Counted from the first letter of the stretch, positions 1 to 6,528 are shown. The stretch: DNA of 6,528 bases from a bacterium (GCA_030619425.1 JAUXBJ010000115.1:1-6528); one strand, 5' to 3'. Translations and numbers: made by a program. Notes: generated by a model from the sequence alone, not told the origin.

Positions 1-118
1 ATCTTCCACGGAAACCAAAAAGACGGAATAACAAAAATGATAAAAAGGAACAGAAATAGAAAAAAGTGTTACCCATGTGCCCGGTCTAAAGTGTAACCTA
101 TGTACCCGGTCGTACACG
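1..118. mobile_element. Possible insertion-sequence end (remnant or 3' edge)
   Basis: This is a low-confidence call. The stretch is A-rich up to about position 66 and then runs into two tandem 25-bp imperfect repeats (65-114). An open frame entering from the window edge ends at TAG 57-59. Its 18 visible residues are strongly basic (LPRKPKRRNNKNDKKEQK), as a transposase C-terminus could be. A gene tail followed directly by short tandem repeats fits the layout of an IS end, and the repeat core resembles sequences I associate with the ends of integrase-type (DDE) insertion sequences; that resemblance is from memory. No transposase catalytic residues are in view. A second frame is also open from 1 to TAA 94-96, so the coding reading is not unique. 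The alternative is an ordinary A-rich promoter region of nrdJ. Confidence 0.3.
65..114. repeat. Two tandem 25-bp imperfect direct repeats
   Basis: Unit 1 is 65-89 and unit 2 is 90-114, directly abutting. They agree at 20 of 25 positions, and at 19 of the first 22. The shared core reads GTGTWACCYATGTRCCCGG. The units are not palindromic, so they do not look like a dimeric repressor operator. The second unit ends 21 bp before the chosen nrdJ start. An upstream in-frame ATG at position 100 lies inside unit 2, which is one reason to distrust it as the start of nrdJ. The repeats are most likely IS terminal-end repeats; transcription-factor binding sites are the alternative. Confidence 0.75.
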
Positions 119-124
119 GACGAC

Positions 125-128
125 GGAG
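125..128 (+). promoter_or_regulatory. Shine-Dalgarno site fixing the nrdJ start
   Basis: GGAG lies 7 nt before the ATG at 136. The alternative in-frame ATG at 100 has no purine-rich site upstream and sits inside the tandem repeat. This supports the start at 136. Confidence 0.65.
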
Positions 129-135
129 ATACCAA

Positions 136-2382
136 ATGAAACATAGCAAGAATATCCAGCTTTCCAAAAACGCCCTGACCGTGCTCAAGCGGCGCTATCT
201 TATCAAAGACAAACAGGGACGCGTTATCGAAACCCCCCGCGAGATGTTCAACCGGGTGGCTGGATTTGTCGCCCGGGCAGACCTGAACTACGGCACCGAC
301 GAAGCCCAGGTTGAGACTTCGGCAGCGAAGTTTTTCGATGTGATGGCCGCCCTGGAGTTTTTGCCCAACTCCCCCACCCTGATGAACGCCGGGCAACCGC
401 TGGGGCAGTTGTCGGCCTGTTTCGTACTTCCCGTTGGTGATTCGATGGAGGAGATATTCGAGACCAACAAGCACGCCGCACTTATACATCAGTCCGGCGG
501 CGGCACTGGTTTTTCATTTTCACGCTTACGTCCACGCGGCTCGACGGTAGCCTCAACCCATGGCGTGGCTTCCGGGCCGGTGTCGTTCATGAAGGTTTAC
601 GACGCCGCTACCGAGGCGGTCAAACAGGGCGGCACCAGACGCGGCGCCAATATGGGTGTTTTGCGAGTCGATCATCCCGACATCGTCGAGTTCATTACCT
701 GTAAGGATGACGTCACAGAAATCACTAATTTCAACATATCCGTCGGCATTACCGACTCCTTCATGGCGGCGCTTGAGAAGGGGGAGCAGTTCTCACTGTA
801 TAATCCGCACACCGGCGGACCGCACGTTGCAGATGGTGAAGAGGCGAAGCTTGACGCTCGGGAACTGTTTGATCTGATCGTAGACCGCGCCTGGCGAACC
901 GGTGAACCGGGCGTGGTTTTTCTGGATCGGATGAACCAGGCCAACCCTACCTACCCAGCCGAGACTATCGAAGCCACCAATCCCTGCGGTGAGCAGCCGT
1001 TGCCGCCGTATGATTCCTGCAATCTCGGTTCGATCAATCTGGCGAAGTTCGTTCGCAAGCCGTTGCCGGACAACTACACCAACTCCGAACCGCATTTAGC
1101 TGTTGATTGGGATCGTCTGGCCTCGGTGATCCGTACCGCCGTGCATTTCCTGGACAACGTGATCGACCAAAACAAGTACCCTCTTGGCGCTATCGAGGAA
1201 CAGACCAAGAAGAACCGCCGAGTCGGTCTGGGCGTCATGGGCTGGGCCGACATGTTGGTGCAACTGCGGCTGCCGTACAACAGCAAGACAGCGGCGGACC
1301 TGGCCGAGCAGGTCATGGCCTTTATCGAAACCGAAGCACGCAATCACTCGTCGGAGTTGGCCAAGACGCGCGGAAAGTTCCCCAACTGGACGAACTCTGT
1401 TTTCGCCCGGGACAACCTGACCATGCGCAACGCCACCGTCACCACTATCGCGCCGACCGGAACGCTGTCGATCATCGCCCAGTGTTCCTCCGGGATCGAA
1501 CCTTTCTACGCCGTAGCTTTCGAACGAAATGTCCTGGACGGCACGCGGATGACCGAGGTCAATCCGCTGTTCGCTGAGGCCGCTCGTCAGGGTGGGTTCT
1601 ACTCCGATGAGTTGATCGAGAAGATCGCGCGTCATCGGTCTCTAAATGCCGTCGACGAAATCCCGGATGAAATCAAGGCCGTCTTTCTTACCTCGGCGGA
1701 TGTCGCGCCGGAAGAACATATCCGTGTGCAAGCCGCTTTCCAGAACCACTGCGACTCGTCCGTCTCAAAAACGATAAACCTGCCGAACTCGGCTGGACGT
1801 GAGGAGGTGAGGCGAGCCTTCGAGTTGGCCTTCGAGTTGGGGTGCAAGGGTGTGACGATCTACCGCGACGGTTCGCGTCCACATCAGGTGTTGTCTACCG
1901 GCGAAGACGGCAAGAGGCCCGATCACTTCACTCCCAAAGTGGAAAAACGACCGGACATGCTGAACGGGTTCACGCAGAAAATCAGGACCGGCTACGGGAA
2001 TCTGTACGTCACGGTGAATCTGCGTGACGGCCGGCCGTTTGAACTGTTCGCCCACATCGGCAAATCCGGCTATACAACCATGGCCGATACCGAAGCGATC
2101 TGTCGGCTCATCTCCCTGGCCTTACGGGCTCACGTGCCGGTGCACCGGATAATCAGACAGCTTCGGGGAATCGGCGGGTCCAGTCCGGTCTTCTCGGGCG
2201 GTTCCAAGGTGTCCTCGATTCCGGACGCCATCGCCCAGGTATTGCAGGGCCGCTTCGGGTCTTCTTCTGAAAGTGAACCAACAGCGGACGATCCCGGTGA
2301 AATCTGCCCGGAATGTTCAGCCGCCATGATCTTTGACGCCGGCTGCTTCACCTGTCAGGCTTGCGGTTATTCCAACTGCTGA
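136..2382 (+). CDS. nrdJ: Adenosylcobalamin-dependent (class II) ribonucleoside-diphosphate reductase
   Basis: This is a cytosolic enzyme that reduces ribonucleotides to deoxyribonucleotides, using a thiyl radical generated from adenosylcobalamin; it needs neither oxygen nor a separate radical subunit. The 748-residue length suits the compact class II type, and no intein is present. The N-terminal RNR segment has [11 protein letters not shown] (76-86). The core has SGGGTGFSF (120-128) and the active-site NPCGE (282-286), with Asn282, thiyl-radical Cys284 and Glu286. The redox cysteine pair is probably Cys95 and Cys295, the latter 11 residues after Cys284 as in Lactobacillus NrdJ. The phosphate-binding PTGTLS starts at 440. 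A later domain carries [12 protein letters not shown] and [10 protein letters not shown], typical of bacterial B12-dependent RNRs. The tail is a zinc-ribbon-like Cys cluster (Cys724, 727, 737, 740, 743 and terminal 748), presumably used to re-reduce the active-site disulfide. No cobalamin riboswitch is visible in the 135 bp upstream. Confidence 0.96.
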   Translation: MKHSKNIQLSKNALTVLKRRYLIKDKQGRVIETPREMFNRVAGFVARADLNYGTDEAQVETSAAKFFDVMAALEFLPNSPTLMNAGQPLGQLSACFVLPVGDSMEEIFETNKHAALIHQSGGGTGFSFSRLRPRGSTVASTHGVASGPVSFMKVYDAATEAVKQGGTRRGANMGVLRVDHPDIVEFITCKDDVTEITNFNISVGITDSFMAALEKGEQFSLYNPHTGGPHVADGEEAKLDARELFDLIVDRAWRTGEPGVVFLDRMNQANPTYPAETIEATNPCGEQPLPPYDSCNLGSINLAKFVRKPLPDNYTNSEPHLAVDWDRLASVIRTAVHFLDNVIDQNKYPLGAIEEQTKKNRRVGLGVMGWADMLVQLRLPYNSKTAADLAEQVMAFIETEARNHSSELAKTRGKFPNWTNSVFARDNLTMRNATVTTIAPTGTLSIIAQCSSGIEPFYAVAFERNVLDGTRMTEVNPLFAEAARQGGFYSDELIEKIARHRSLNAVDEIPDEIKAVFLTSADVAPEEHIRVQAAFQNHCDSSVSKTINLPNSAGREEVRRAFELAFELGCKGVTIYRDGSRPHQVLSTGEDGKRPDHFTPKVEKRPDMLNGFTQKIRTGYGNLYVTVNLRDGRPFELFAHIGKSGYTTMADTEAICRLISLALRAHVPVHRIIRQLRGIGGSSPVFSGGSKVSSIPDAIAQVLQGRFGSSSESEPTADDPGEICPECSAAMIFDAGCFTCQACGYSNC

Positions 2383-2432
2383 AAATGCCGATATACTTAC
2401 GTAGCCCTGAGAGCGTTGAAATGTAGGAACCA

Positions 2433-3125
2433 ATGGCGACTAATAGATACATCCCGTCGGGTCGGACCTCTCTGATCGAGAAAGAATCCGGCCCCTTGCA
2501 ATTACAGACGGAGTATACCTACCGTCCGTACCCGCGTATCACCACGACTATCCTCAACTCAGGACAGGTGCTGCACAAAATCGAAAAGCGATTGCCGCGC
2601 GTGGTGGATTCGGCCGAAGAGTTGGCGCGGATGGAAGAAATCATCAGACACCAGCACGCCGAGGTTGAAAGAATCGTTCAGCTACAAGACGTCCCGCAAA
2701 CAGCCGCGTCACCTCAGGAACAAACTCCGCCGGCTCAGTCGCCCGAGATGGAGACTGAGGAATCGTCCAAAGGCATCAGGAAATCGCTGCGCGAAGTGCC
2801 CGGTGTCGAGCACATATATCGACTCAGCAACGACGGAACCTTCCACGGTCAGGCAACAACCCATCAGTTCAAGAAAGCCTTCGCAGCTATCTTCAAAGGT
2901 CTCCACGACCTGCTCACACTTTTTGATGAACTCCCCGGACCAGGCCCGCGACGTCGTCGAGGCATCTACGAAGTCAAGCGTAACCGGTTGTATCTTATCT
3001 CGACCGGTGACGAATGTTTGTTCGTCACAGTGGGCCGCACCGACCTCAACACTGACTACGAAAAGGCTCTCAAAGAAGCAGCCTTCGGCCGGTGGGGTCC
3101 GGATTTTATTGAATCAGCCAACTAG
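2433..3125 (+). CDS. Hypothetical protein, possible Roadblock/LC7-like C-terminal domain
   Basis: I do not recognise a named family for this 230-residue protein. It has three visible parts. Residues 21-54 are a probably beta-rich N-terminal module with YRPYPRITTTILNSGQVLHK, which reads like a strand, a turn at NSGQ and another strand. Residues 60-85 form a charged helix, followed by a disordered linker rich in Pro, Gln and Glu (about 86-113). Residues 114-216 resemble the Roadblock/LC7 fold in pattern: helix, VPGVEHIYRLSNDG, a long helix (about 145-166), two strands (IYEVKRNRLYLIS, CLFVTVGRT) and a closing helix. Roadblock proteins often partner small GTPases, but no GTPase gene is in the window. 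There is no signal peptide or membrane segment, so it is probably cytosolic. AGGA lies 4 nt before the ATG. It begins 50 bp after nrdJ on the same strand, so co-transcription is possible, although a functional link is unproven. Confidence 0.8.
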   Translation: MATNRYIPSGRTSLIEKESGPLQLQTEYTYRPYPRITTTILNSGQVLHKIEKRLPRVVDSAEELARMEEIIRHQHAEVERIVQLQDVPQTAASPQEQTPPAQSPEMETEESSKGIRKSLREVPGVEHIYRLSNDGTFHGQATTHQFKKAFAAIFKGLHDLLTLFDELPGPGPRRRRGIYEVKRNRLYLISTGDECLFVTVGRTDLNTDYEKALKEAAFGRWGPDFIESAN

Positions 3126-3323
3126 TGCTGAGTCCTAGTAGTTCCCTGCATAATGATGTGCCTATATTGTGGCAGGGTGATCTTCAGGTCGCCCCGCATA
3201 ACCGCATGACAGTATGATCGCGGTTTCCCGCCGGGTCTGAAGACCCGCCGGGCACAAGACTATGCGAACATACTTCCAGACCAGTGAGTTTCGTTTGATG
3301 TTGTCAGGGAGAATGGTCTGCTG
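3126..3323. other. Convergent intergenic region with several inverted repeats, no clear terminator
   Basis: This 198-bp gap lies between the 3' ends of convergent genes. It contains the GC-rich palindrome at 3227-3252 and three weaker inverted repeats: CCCTGC 3144-3149 with GCAGGG 3172-3177, AACCGC 3200-3205 with GCGGTT 3220-3225, and CAGACCA 3277-3283 with TGGTCTG 3314-3320. None is followed by a T-run in the direction of either flanking gene, so I do not call a Rho-independent terminator. No convincing coding sequence is present. Confidence 0.6.
3227..3252. repeat. GC-rich near-perfect palindrome (REP-like intergenic element)
   Basis: The arms are CCCGCCGGGTCT (3227-3238) and AGACCCGCCGGG (3241-3252), separated by GA. 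Eleven of twelve positions pair, with one C-C mismatch at the eighth pair from the centre. The motif CCCGCCGGG also occurs as a direct repeat, once in each arm. The stem would be strong as RNA, but no T-run follows on either strand. It may be a dispersed intergenic palindrome or a bidirectional transcription barrier between the convergent genes. Confidence 0.7.
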
Positions 3324-3809
3324 CTACCGGCGACGTGCTTTGTCAACTTTACCTACCAACCCACTCGTGGAGCGGCCCGGGGTCAAACGGATGCGCCGGA
3401 CAGAGCCGCCGTATGAACGCACGAAGTCAGCGCCCACGATCTCAGAAACCTTGTAGTCGGCCCCTTTGACCAGAATGTCAGGCTTAATCTGTCGGATCAG
3501 CTTATCAGGGGTATCTTCCCCAAAGATAACGACATAGTCGACCGATTCAAGTGCCAGCAAGATTACCGCGCGGTCGGATTGTCTCTGAAGCGGTCGGGTC
3601 GATCCCTTGATCCGCCTAACCGAAGCATCGCTGTTGAGCCCAAGGATCAGAACGTCGCCGAGTGATTTCGCTTTGGCCAGATACTCCACATGCCCGCGGT
3701 GCAGGATGTCGAAGACACCGTTAGTGAATACAACCCGTTTGCCGCCTCGTTTCAAACGAGCGGCCAGAGCGGCGATTTTAGTTCGGCTGATGAGATTGCG
3801 AACCGGCAT
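3324..3809 (-). CDS. rfaE2: D-glycero-beta-D-manno-heptose 1-phosphate adenylyltransferase
   Basis: This enzyme transfers AMP from ATP to D-glycero-beta-D-manno-heptose 1-phosphate, giving the ADP-heptose precursor of LPS core or other surface glycans. The 161-residue protein is a single cytidylyltransferase-like Rossmann domain. It shows VVFTNGVFDILHRGH (27-40) with the nucleotide-binding HxGH at His37 to His40, NSD (59-61), VDYVVIFGEDTP (90-101), ILVKGADYKVSEIVG and a C-terminal PGRSTSG. It corresponds to the C-terminal half of HldE of enterobacteria, here as a free-standing gene. The ATG at 3809 follows the rfaE1 stop by 10 nt and gives a normal family length. A TTG at 3845 would add 12 residues and overlap rfaE1, with no better ribosome site. 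No clear Shine-Dalgarno precedes 3809, so translational coupling to rfaE1 is likely. Confidence 0.93.
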   Translation of the reverse strand: MPVRNLISRTKIAALAARLKRGGKRVVFTNGVFDILHRGHVEYLAKAKSLGDVLILGLNSDASVRRIKGSTRPLQRQSDRAVILLALESVDYVVIFGEDTPDKLIRQIKPDILVKGADYKVSEIVGADFVRSYGGSVRRIRLTPGRSTSGLVGKVDKARRR

Positions 3810-3819
3810 TGGGATAACG

Positions 3820-4845
3820 TCACGAGCCGCTATGGGTGGTGACAAGATTGCCGTTTTTGACGTTCAATAACAGTTCCTGCCGTAGTTGAGCGGGCATGAC
3901 GCTGGCCGTACCGATCTCACCGATAGTGATACCGGCGGCGGCGTTAGCAACCACGGCCGCCTCCACCAGATCGGCGCCGGCACAAACAGCTGCAACAAAG
4001 GTGGCAATGACAGTATCACCGGCGCCGGTGACATCAAACACCTTGCGCGCAAAAGTGGGGATATGAGTCGGTTCGGCGCCGTCCTGAAAAAGGGACATGC
4101 CATTCTGCCCACGTGTAATCAAAATCGAACGCGCCTCGAGTTTTTTCAGCAGCCCGGCGCCCACCTCCAGTAGGTCGGACTCAGTGCGAATCCGAAGGCC
4201 ATAAGCAAATCCGGCCTCGTGGTGGTTGGGTGTAATCAAGGAGACGTGCCGATAGTTGAAAAAGTGCGTTTCCTTGGGGTCGACGGCGATAAAGATTTTC
4301 TTGTCCTGGCAGATCTGGATCACCCGCTCGAGCAGACTGGCAGTGATGACACCTTTTCCGTAATCGGATATGATTACCGCCTGGATTTCATCGGCCCACG
4401 AATCGAATTTGTCGAGCACCCGCTGTTCGGTTTGTTCCGAGAGTTCGTGGCGGTCCTCCCGATCGGCCCGCACCACCTGCTGGCCATGCGCAATAATGCG
4501 GGTCTTGATGGTAGTCTGCCGATCTTCATCGGTAATAATGGCGTCGGCCGTGATGCCCTTCTGTTGCAGCAGACCGCTGAGTTTGGTCGAGGCTTCATCC
4601 GGGCCGACTACGCCCAGAAGGATTGGTTGCTCACCGAGAGCGCGGATGTTGGCCGCCACGTTGGCTGATCCACCCAGGAGTTGCTTGCTGGAAGTGATCT
4701 CCACAACAGGCACCGGAGCTTCGGGCGAAATACGGTCGACCACACCGAGCAGGTACTCGTCGAGCATGATATCGCCCAGAATGAGTATCTTCGACCGGCC
4801 GAAATTATCGACCAACTGTTCAATCCTGCTATTCGTCAGTGCCAA
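3820..4845 (-). CDS. rfaE1: D-glycero-beta-D-manno-heptose-7-phosphate kinase (PfkB family)
   Basis: This enzyme phosphorylates D-glycero-D-manno-heptose 7-phosphate at C1, giving the beta-1,7-bisphosphate; GmhB then acts before RfaE2. The 341-residue protein is one ribokinase (PfkB) domain. It begins with ILILGDIMLDEYLLG (20-34), has the substrate-side GGSANVAANI (58-67), the heptose-kinase-like TRIIAHGQQVVRADRE (115-130), SDYGKG (160-165), TPNHHEA (205-211) and the C-terminal DVTGAGDT (271-278) with catalytic base Asp277. It matches the N-terminal half of HldE. The start is TTG at 4845: an in-frame TAA lies 7 codons upstream with no other start between, and the first internal ATG (residue 27) would delete the first beta strand. 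The gene is first in a two-gene unit with rfaE2. GmhA, GmhB and the epimerase are not in the window. Confidence 0.95.
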   Translation of the reverse strand: MALTNSRIEQLVDNFGRSKILILGDIMLDEYLLGVVDRISPEAPVPVVEITSSKQLLGGSANVAANIRALGEQPILLGVVGPDEASTKLSGLLQQKGITADAIITDEDRQTTIKTRIIAHGQQVVRADREDRHELSEQTEQRVLDKFDSWADEIQAVIISDYGKGVITASLLERVIQICQDKKIFIAVDPKETHFFNYRHVSLITPNHHEAGFAYGLRIRTESDLLEVGAGLLKKLEARSILITRGQNGMSLFQDGAEPTHIPTFARKVFDVTGAGDTVIATFVAAVCAGADLVEAAVVANAAAGITIGEIGTASVMPAQLRQELLLNVKNGNLVTTHSGS

Positions 4846-4852
4846 TTTCCAA

Positions 4853-4858
4853 CCTCTC
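4853..4858 (-). promoter_or_regulatory. Shine-Dalgarno site supporting the TTG start of rfaE1
   Basis: On the minus strand GAGAGG lies 7 nt before the TTG at 4845. Good spacing and an upstream in-frame stop together make this unusual start codon the only reasonable one. Confidence 0.7.
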
Positions 4859-4902
4859 GGCCGTTAGGGTTGTCCACGCAAGGGCATTTTACCCAAATAA
4901 GG

Positions 4903-4930
4903 TTGACTTAGGTAACAAATATATTAAAAT
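4903..4930 (+). promoter_or_regulatory. Predicted sigma-70-type promoter for DUF3467-GH57
   Basis: TTGACT (4903-4908) and TAAAAT (4925-4930) are separated by 16 bp, each one mismatch from the consensus. Transcription would start near 4937-4939, leaving a leader of about 50 nt before the ATG at 4989. In-frame start codons at 4839 and 4929 would then lie outside the transcript. On the minus strand TAAAAT at 4891-4886 could be a -10 for rfaE1, but no convincing -35 accompanies it. Confidence 0.5.
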
Positions 4931-4988
4931 GGCCTTACCGGAACAAGTTAAGAAATCCTGTCATTTGAAAAAAGGAACAAAGAGAAAA

Positions 4989-5321
4989 ATGCAGCAACAC
5001 CCGCAGCAACAGATAAAAGTCGAATTGGGCGACAAAGAAGCCGAGGGGATCTATGCCAATCTGTGTATGATAATGCATTCCCCGACGGAGATCGTACTTG
5101 ATTTCGCGCGGGTGGTACCCCGATCACCCAAGGCGCGCGTATTGGCGCGGATTATTATGACCCCGATGCACGCCAAGTTGATGTCTAAGGCGTTGGAGGA
5201 CAATCTGAAGAAGTTCGAAAAGCAGTTCGGCGAGATCAAGATCCACGGTAGTGTGGATAAAATGTCTCAGACAATCGGTTTTGAGGCCAGTTCCACGATT
5301 CCGACCGAGGAGGAGAAGTGA
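4989..5321 (+). CDS. DUF3467 domain protein
   Basis: This is a 110-residue cytosolic protein of a family with no known function. The core (about 9-83) contains IKVELGDKEAEGIYANL, MIMHSPTEIVLDFARVVP, RIIMTPMHAKLMSKALEDN and a closing FGEI, which follow the DUF3467 pattern: a strand, a helix, a HSPxExxLDF strand, then a TPxHAK helix. The tail is acidic. The start at 4989 is chosen because conservation begins just after it and because the predicted promoter covers the earlier ATG at 4929. The ribosome site is uncertain: AAGGA is 12 nt away and AGAG 4 nt away. The stop TGA overlaps the GTG of the following GH57 gene by 4 nt (GTGA), so the two are co-transcribed and translationally coupled. A role with the GH57 enzyme is an inference from this layout only. 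Confidence 0.85.
   Translation: MQQHPQQQIKVELGDKEAEGIYANLCMIMHSPTEIVLDFARVVPRSPKARVLARIIMTPMHAKLMSKALEDNLKKFEKQFGEIKIHGSVDKMSQTIGFEASSTIPTEEEK
5308..5313 (+). promoter_or_regulatory. Shine-Dalgarno site for the GTG start of the GH57 gene
   Basis: AGGAGG lies 4 nt before GTG 5318-5320, inside the end of the DUF3467 gene. It fixes a GTG start that overlaps the upstream TGA. Confidence 0.75.
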
Positions 5322-6528
5322 CCCGCGGTTATTTCGCTTTTGTCCTGCACAGCCACCTGCCATATGTTCTCTCACATGGGCGGTGGCCCCACGGTACCGA
5401 CTGGTTAAGCGAGGCAGTGGCCGAAACCTACTTGCCGATTATCCGAATGATGAACGAACTGCAGGCCGAGGGTTGCCGTCCCAAGCTTACCGTCGGCCTG
5501 TCGCCGGTACTGTGCGAACAACTCGCGGACAATTCGTTCAAGGATGAGTTTACTTTTTATCTCCGCCAGAAAATCGAAGCCGCCCAGCGGGACAGCGAGG
5601 AATTTTACCGATTCAACGATCAGACAATGCTGACGACAGCTCACTACTGGGAAGAATTCTACGGCAACACTCTGGAGTATTATGGTTCCATTGGGCAGGA
5701 TGTCATCTACGAATTCAGGAAACTACAGGATGCCGGTTGCCTGGAGATCATCACCTGCGGCGCCACCCATGGTTACTACCCCCTTCTGTCGCGCGATGAG
5801 TCATTGCAGGTCCAGACGAAGATGGCGGTGCGCAATTACCGCCGGCATTTCGGACGGGAACCCCAGGGAATGTGGCTGCCCGAGTGCGCCTACCGACCAC
5901 GTTACAATTGGACCCGACCCGTAGCTACCGAGGACAACCCGGAACCGTACGCTCGCAAAGGCGTTGACGAATTCCTCACCGAAAACGGGCTGGATTTCTT
6001 TATCATCGACTCCGCGCTGCTAAAAGGCGGCAAGTCGATCGGCGTCTATGTTGATCGCTTTGACGCTCTAAAGCAACTGTGGGGACAGTTCCAGGAGCAA
6101 TATCAGCCCCGTCAAGAGGAGAAGGACAAGACGCCGCGCGACGTCTATCTGGTCAGTTCCTCACCGGAAGGCAAGAAACCCACGGCGATATTCACGCGCG
6201 ATCCTGAGACCGGGCTGTTGGTCTGGTCCGGCGAGCACGGTTATCCGGGCGATGGCAATTACCTGGATTTCCACAAAAAGCGATTCCCCGGCGGTCACCG
6301 TTACTGGGCGGTCACTTCGGTCAAGGCCGATCTGGCTGATAAGGTGCCATACTCCCTGGAACGCGCCATGAGCCGCATTCCTGAGAATGGCGATCACTTT
6401 GCGGGTAAGGTGACCGACATTCTTTCCGCCCATAATGATGCCGGCGGTGAACCAGGAATTCTCGTAGCGCCGTACGACGCTGAACTTTTTGGACACTGGT
6501 GGTTCGAGGGACCGCACTTCCTCAAACA
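5318..6528 (+). CDS. Glycoside hydrolase family 57 protein, probable alpha-1,4-glucan branching enzyme (3' truncated by window)
   Basis: The frame is open from GTG 5318 to the window edge: 403 codons plus 2 nt. It is a GH57 protein of the DUF1957 (branching-enzyme-like) type, acting on alpha-glucan such as glycogen with retention of configuration. Visible motifs are FVLHSHLPYVL (8-18) at the end of the first barrel strand, THGYYPLL (150-157), GMWLPECAYRP (184-194) with Glu189 as the probable nucleophile, LVWSGEHGYPGDGNYLDFHK (301-320) and APYDAELFGHWWFEGP (384-399) with Asp387 as the probable acid/base. By analogy with archaeal GH57 branching enzymes the helical C-terminal domain, perhaps 120-150 residues, lies past the window. 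There is no signal peptide, so it is probably cytosolic. A charged segment of about 25 residues (250-276) appears longer than in relatives I recall. A 4-alpha-glucanotransferase is the main alternative. Confidence 0.93.
   Translation, partial: MTRGYFAFVLHSHLPYVLSHGRWPHGTDWLSEAVAETYLPIIRMMNELQAEGCRPKLTVGLSPVLCEQLADNSFKDEFTFYLRQKIEAAQRDSEEFYRFNDQTMLTTAHYWEEFYGNTLEYYGSIGQDVIYEFRKLQDAGCLEIITCGATHGYYPLLSRDESLQVQTKMAVRNYRRHFGREPQGMWLPECAYRPRYNWTRPVATEDNPEPYARKGVDEFLTENGLDFFIIDSALLKGGKSIGVYVDRFDALKQLWGQFQEQYQPRQEEKDKTPRDVYLVSSSPEGKKPTAIFTRDPETGLLVWSGEHGYPGDGNYLDFHKKRFPGGHRYWAVTSVKADLADKVPYSLERAMSRIPENGDHFAGKVTDILSAHNDAGGEPGILVAPYDAELFGHWWFEGPHFLK

Noticed and set aside
65..114. Tandem NrdR boxes upstream of an RNR gene
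   Set aside because: NrdR boxes are AT-rich palindromes of about 16 bp, usually about 31 bp apart centre to centre. These units are non-palindromic and repeat every 25 bp.
100..135. Upstream in-frame ATG at 100 as the start of nrdJ
   Set aside because: It lies inside the tandem repeat, has no ribosome site, and the 12 extra residues look non-family. ATG 136 has GGAG at a 7-nt distance.
1..135. Cobalamin riboswitch controlling the B12-dependent nrdJ
   Set aside because: I see no conserved B12-box sequence, and the available leader is too short and A-rich for the full structure.
1096..1635. 179-codon minus-strand open frame inside nrdJ
   Set aside because: It lies antisense to well-conserved RNR catalytic sequence and has no recognisable domain; it is a codon-bias shadow.
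2392..2397. TATACT as a -10 box for the gene at 2433
   Set aside because: No -35-like hexamer lies at a suitable distance and there is no extended -10 motif.
2665..3138. 157-codon plus-strand frame overlapping the Roadblock-like gene
   Set aside because: It has a Ser/Arg/Lys-rich composition typical of an off-frame translation, no ribosome site, and overlaps a better frame almost completely.
3200..3226. AACCGC/GCGGTT hairpin followed by TTT as an intrinsic terminator
   Set aside because: The stem is only 6 bp with a 14-nt loop, and just three T residues follow before CCCG; this is too weak to call.
4219..4668. 149-codon plus-strand open frame antisense to rfaE1
   Set aside because: It falls entirely within the PfkB kinase coding sequence and shows no family features of its own.

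Overview
The window (6528 bp, moderately GC-rich) carries six genes and one probable insertion-sequence edge. It looks like a chromosomal segment of a Gram-negative bacterium: it encodes two consecutive-pathway enzymes for ADP-heptose, an LPS or surface-glycan precursor, with an oxygen-independent B12-type ribonucleotide reductase and a GH57 alpha-glucan enzyme. Class II RNR, separate rfaE1 and rfaE2, DUF3467 and a DUF1957-type GH57 together would suit a little-cultivated lineage such as Zixibacteria or another FCB or deltaproteobacteria-like group. That placement is an inference from gene content and is not proven.

Layout. Positions 1-118 hold an A-rich stretch and two tandem 25-bp imperfect repeats, probably the end of an insertion sequence. 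nrdJ (136-2382, +) follows almost at once. After 50 bp comes an unrecognised 230-residue protein with a possible Roadblock/LC7-like C-terminal domain (2433-3125, +). A short convergent intergenic region (3126-3323) contains an almost perfect GC-rich palindrome. On the minus strand, rfaE1 (4845-3820, TTG start) and rfaE2 (3809-3324) form a two-gene unit. A 143-bp divergent region between the rfaE1 and DUF3467 starts carries a good plus-strand promoter. It leads into a DUF3467 gene (4989-5321) whose stop overlaps the GTG start of a GH57 gene (5318 to past the window end).

How the genes work together. NrdJ makes deoxynucleotides without needing oxygen. RfaE1 and RfaE2 phosphorylate and then adenylylate a heptose phosphate on the way to ADP-heptose. 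The GH57 protein probably remodels alpha-glucan such as glycogen. The small DUF3467 protein is translationally coupled to it, but its role is unknown. No defence system, CRISPR array, RNA gene or prophage was found. The most interesting points are the Roadblock-like hypothetical next to nrdJ, the DUF3467-GH57 coupling, the IS-like repeat against the nrdJ start, and the intergenic palindrome. None of these amounts to a clearly new system.
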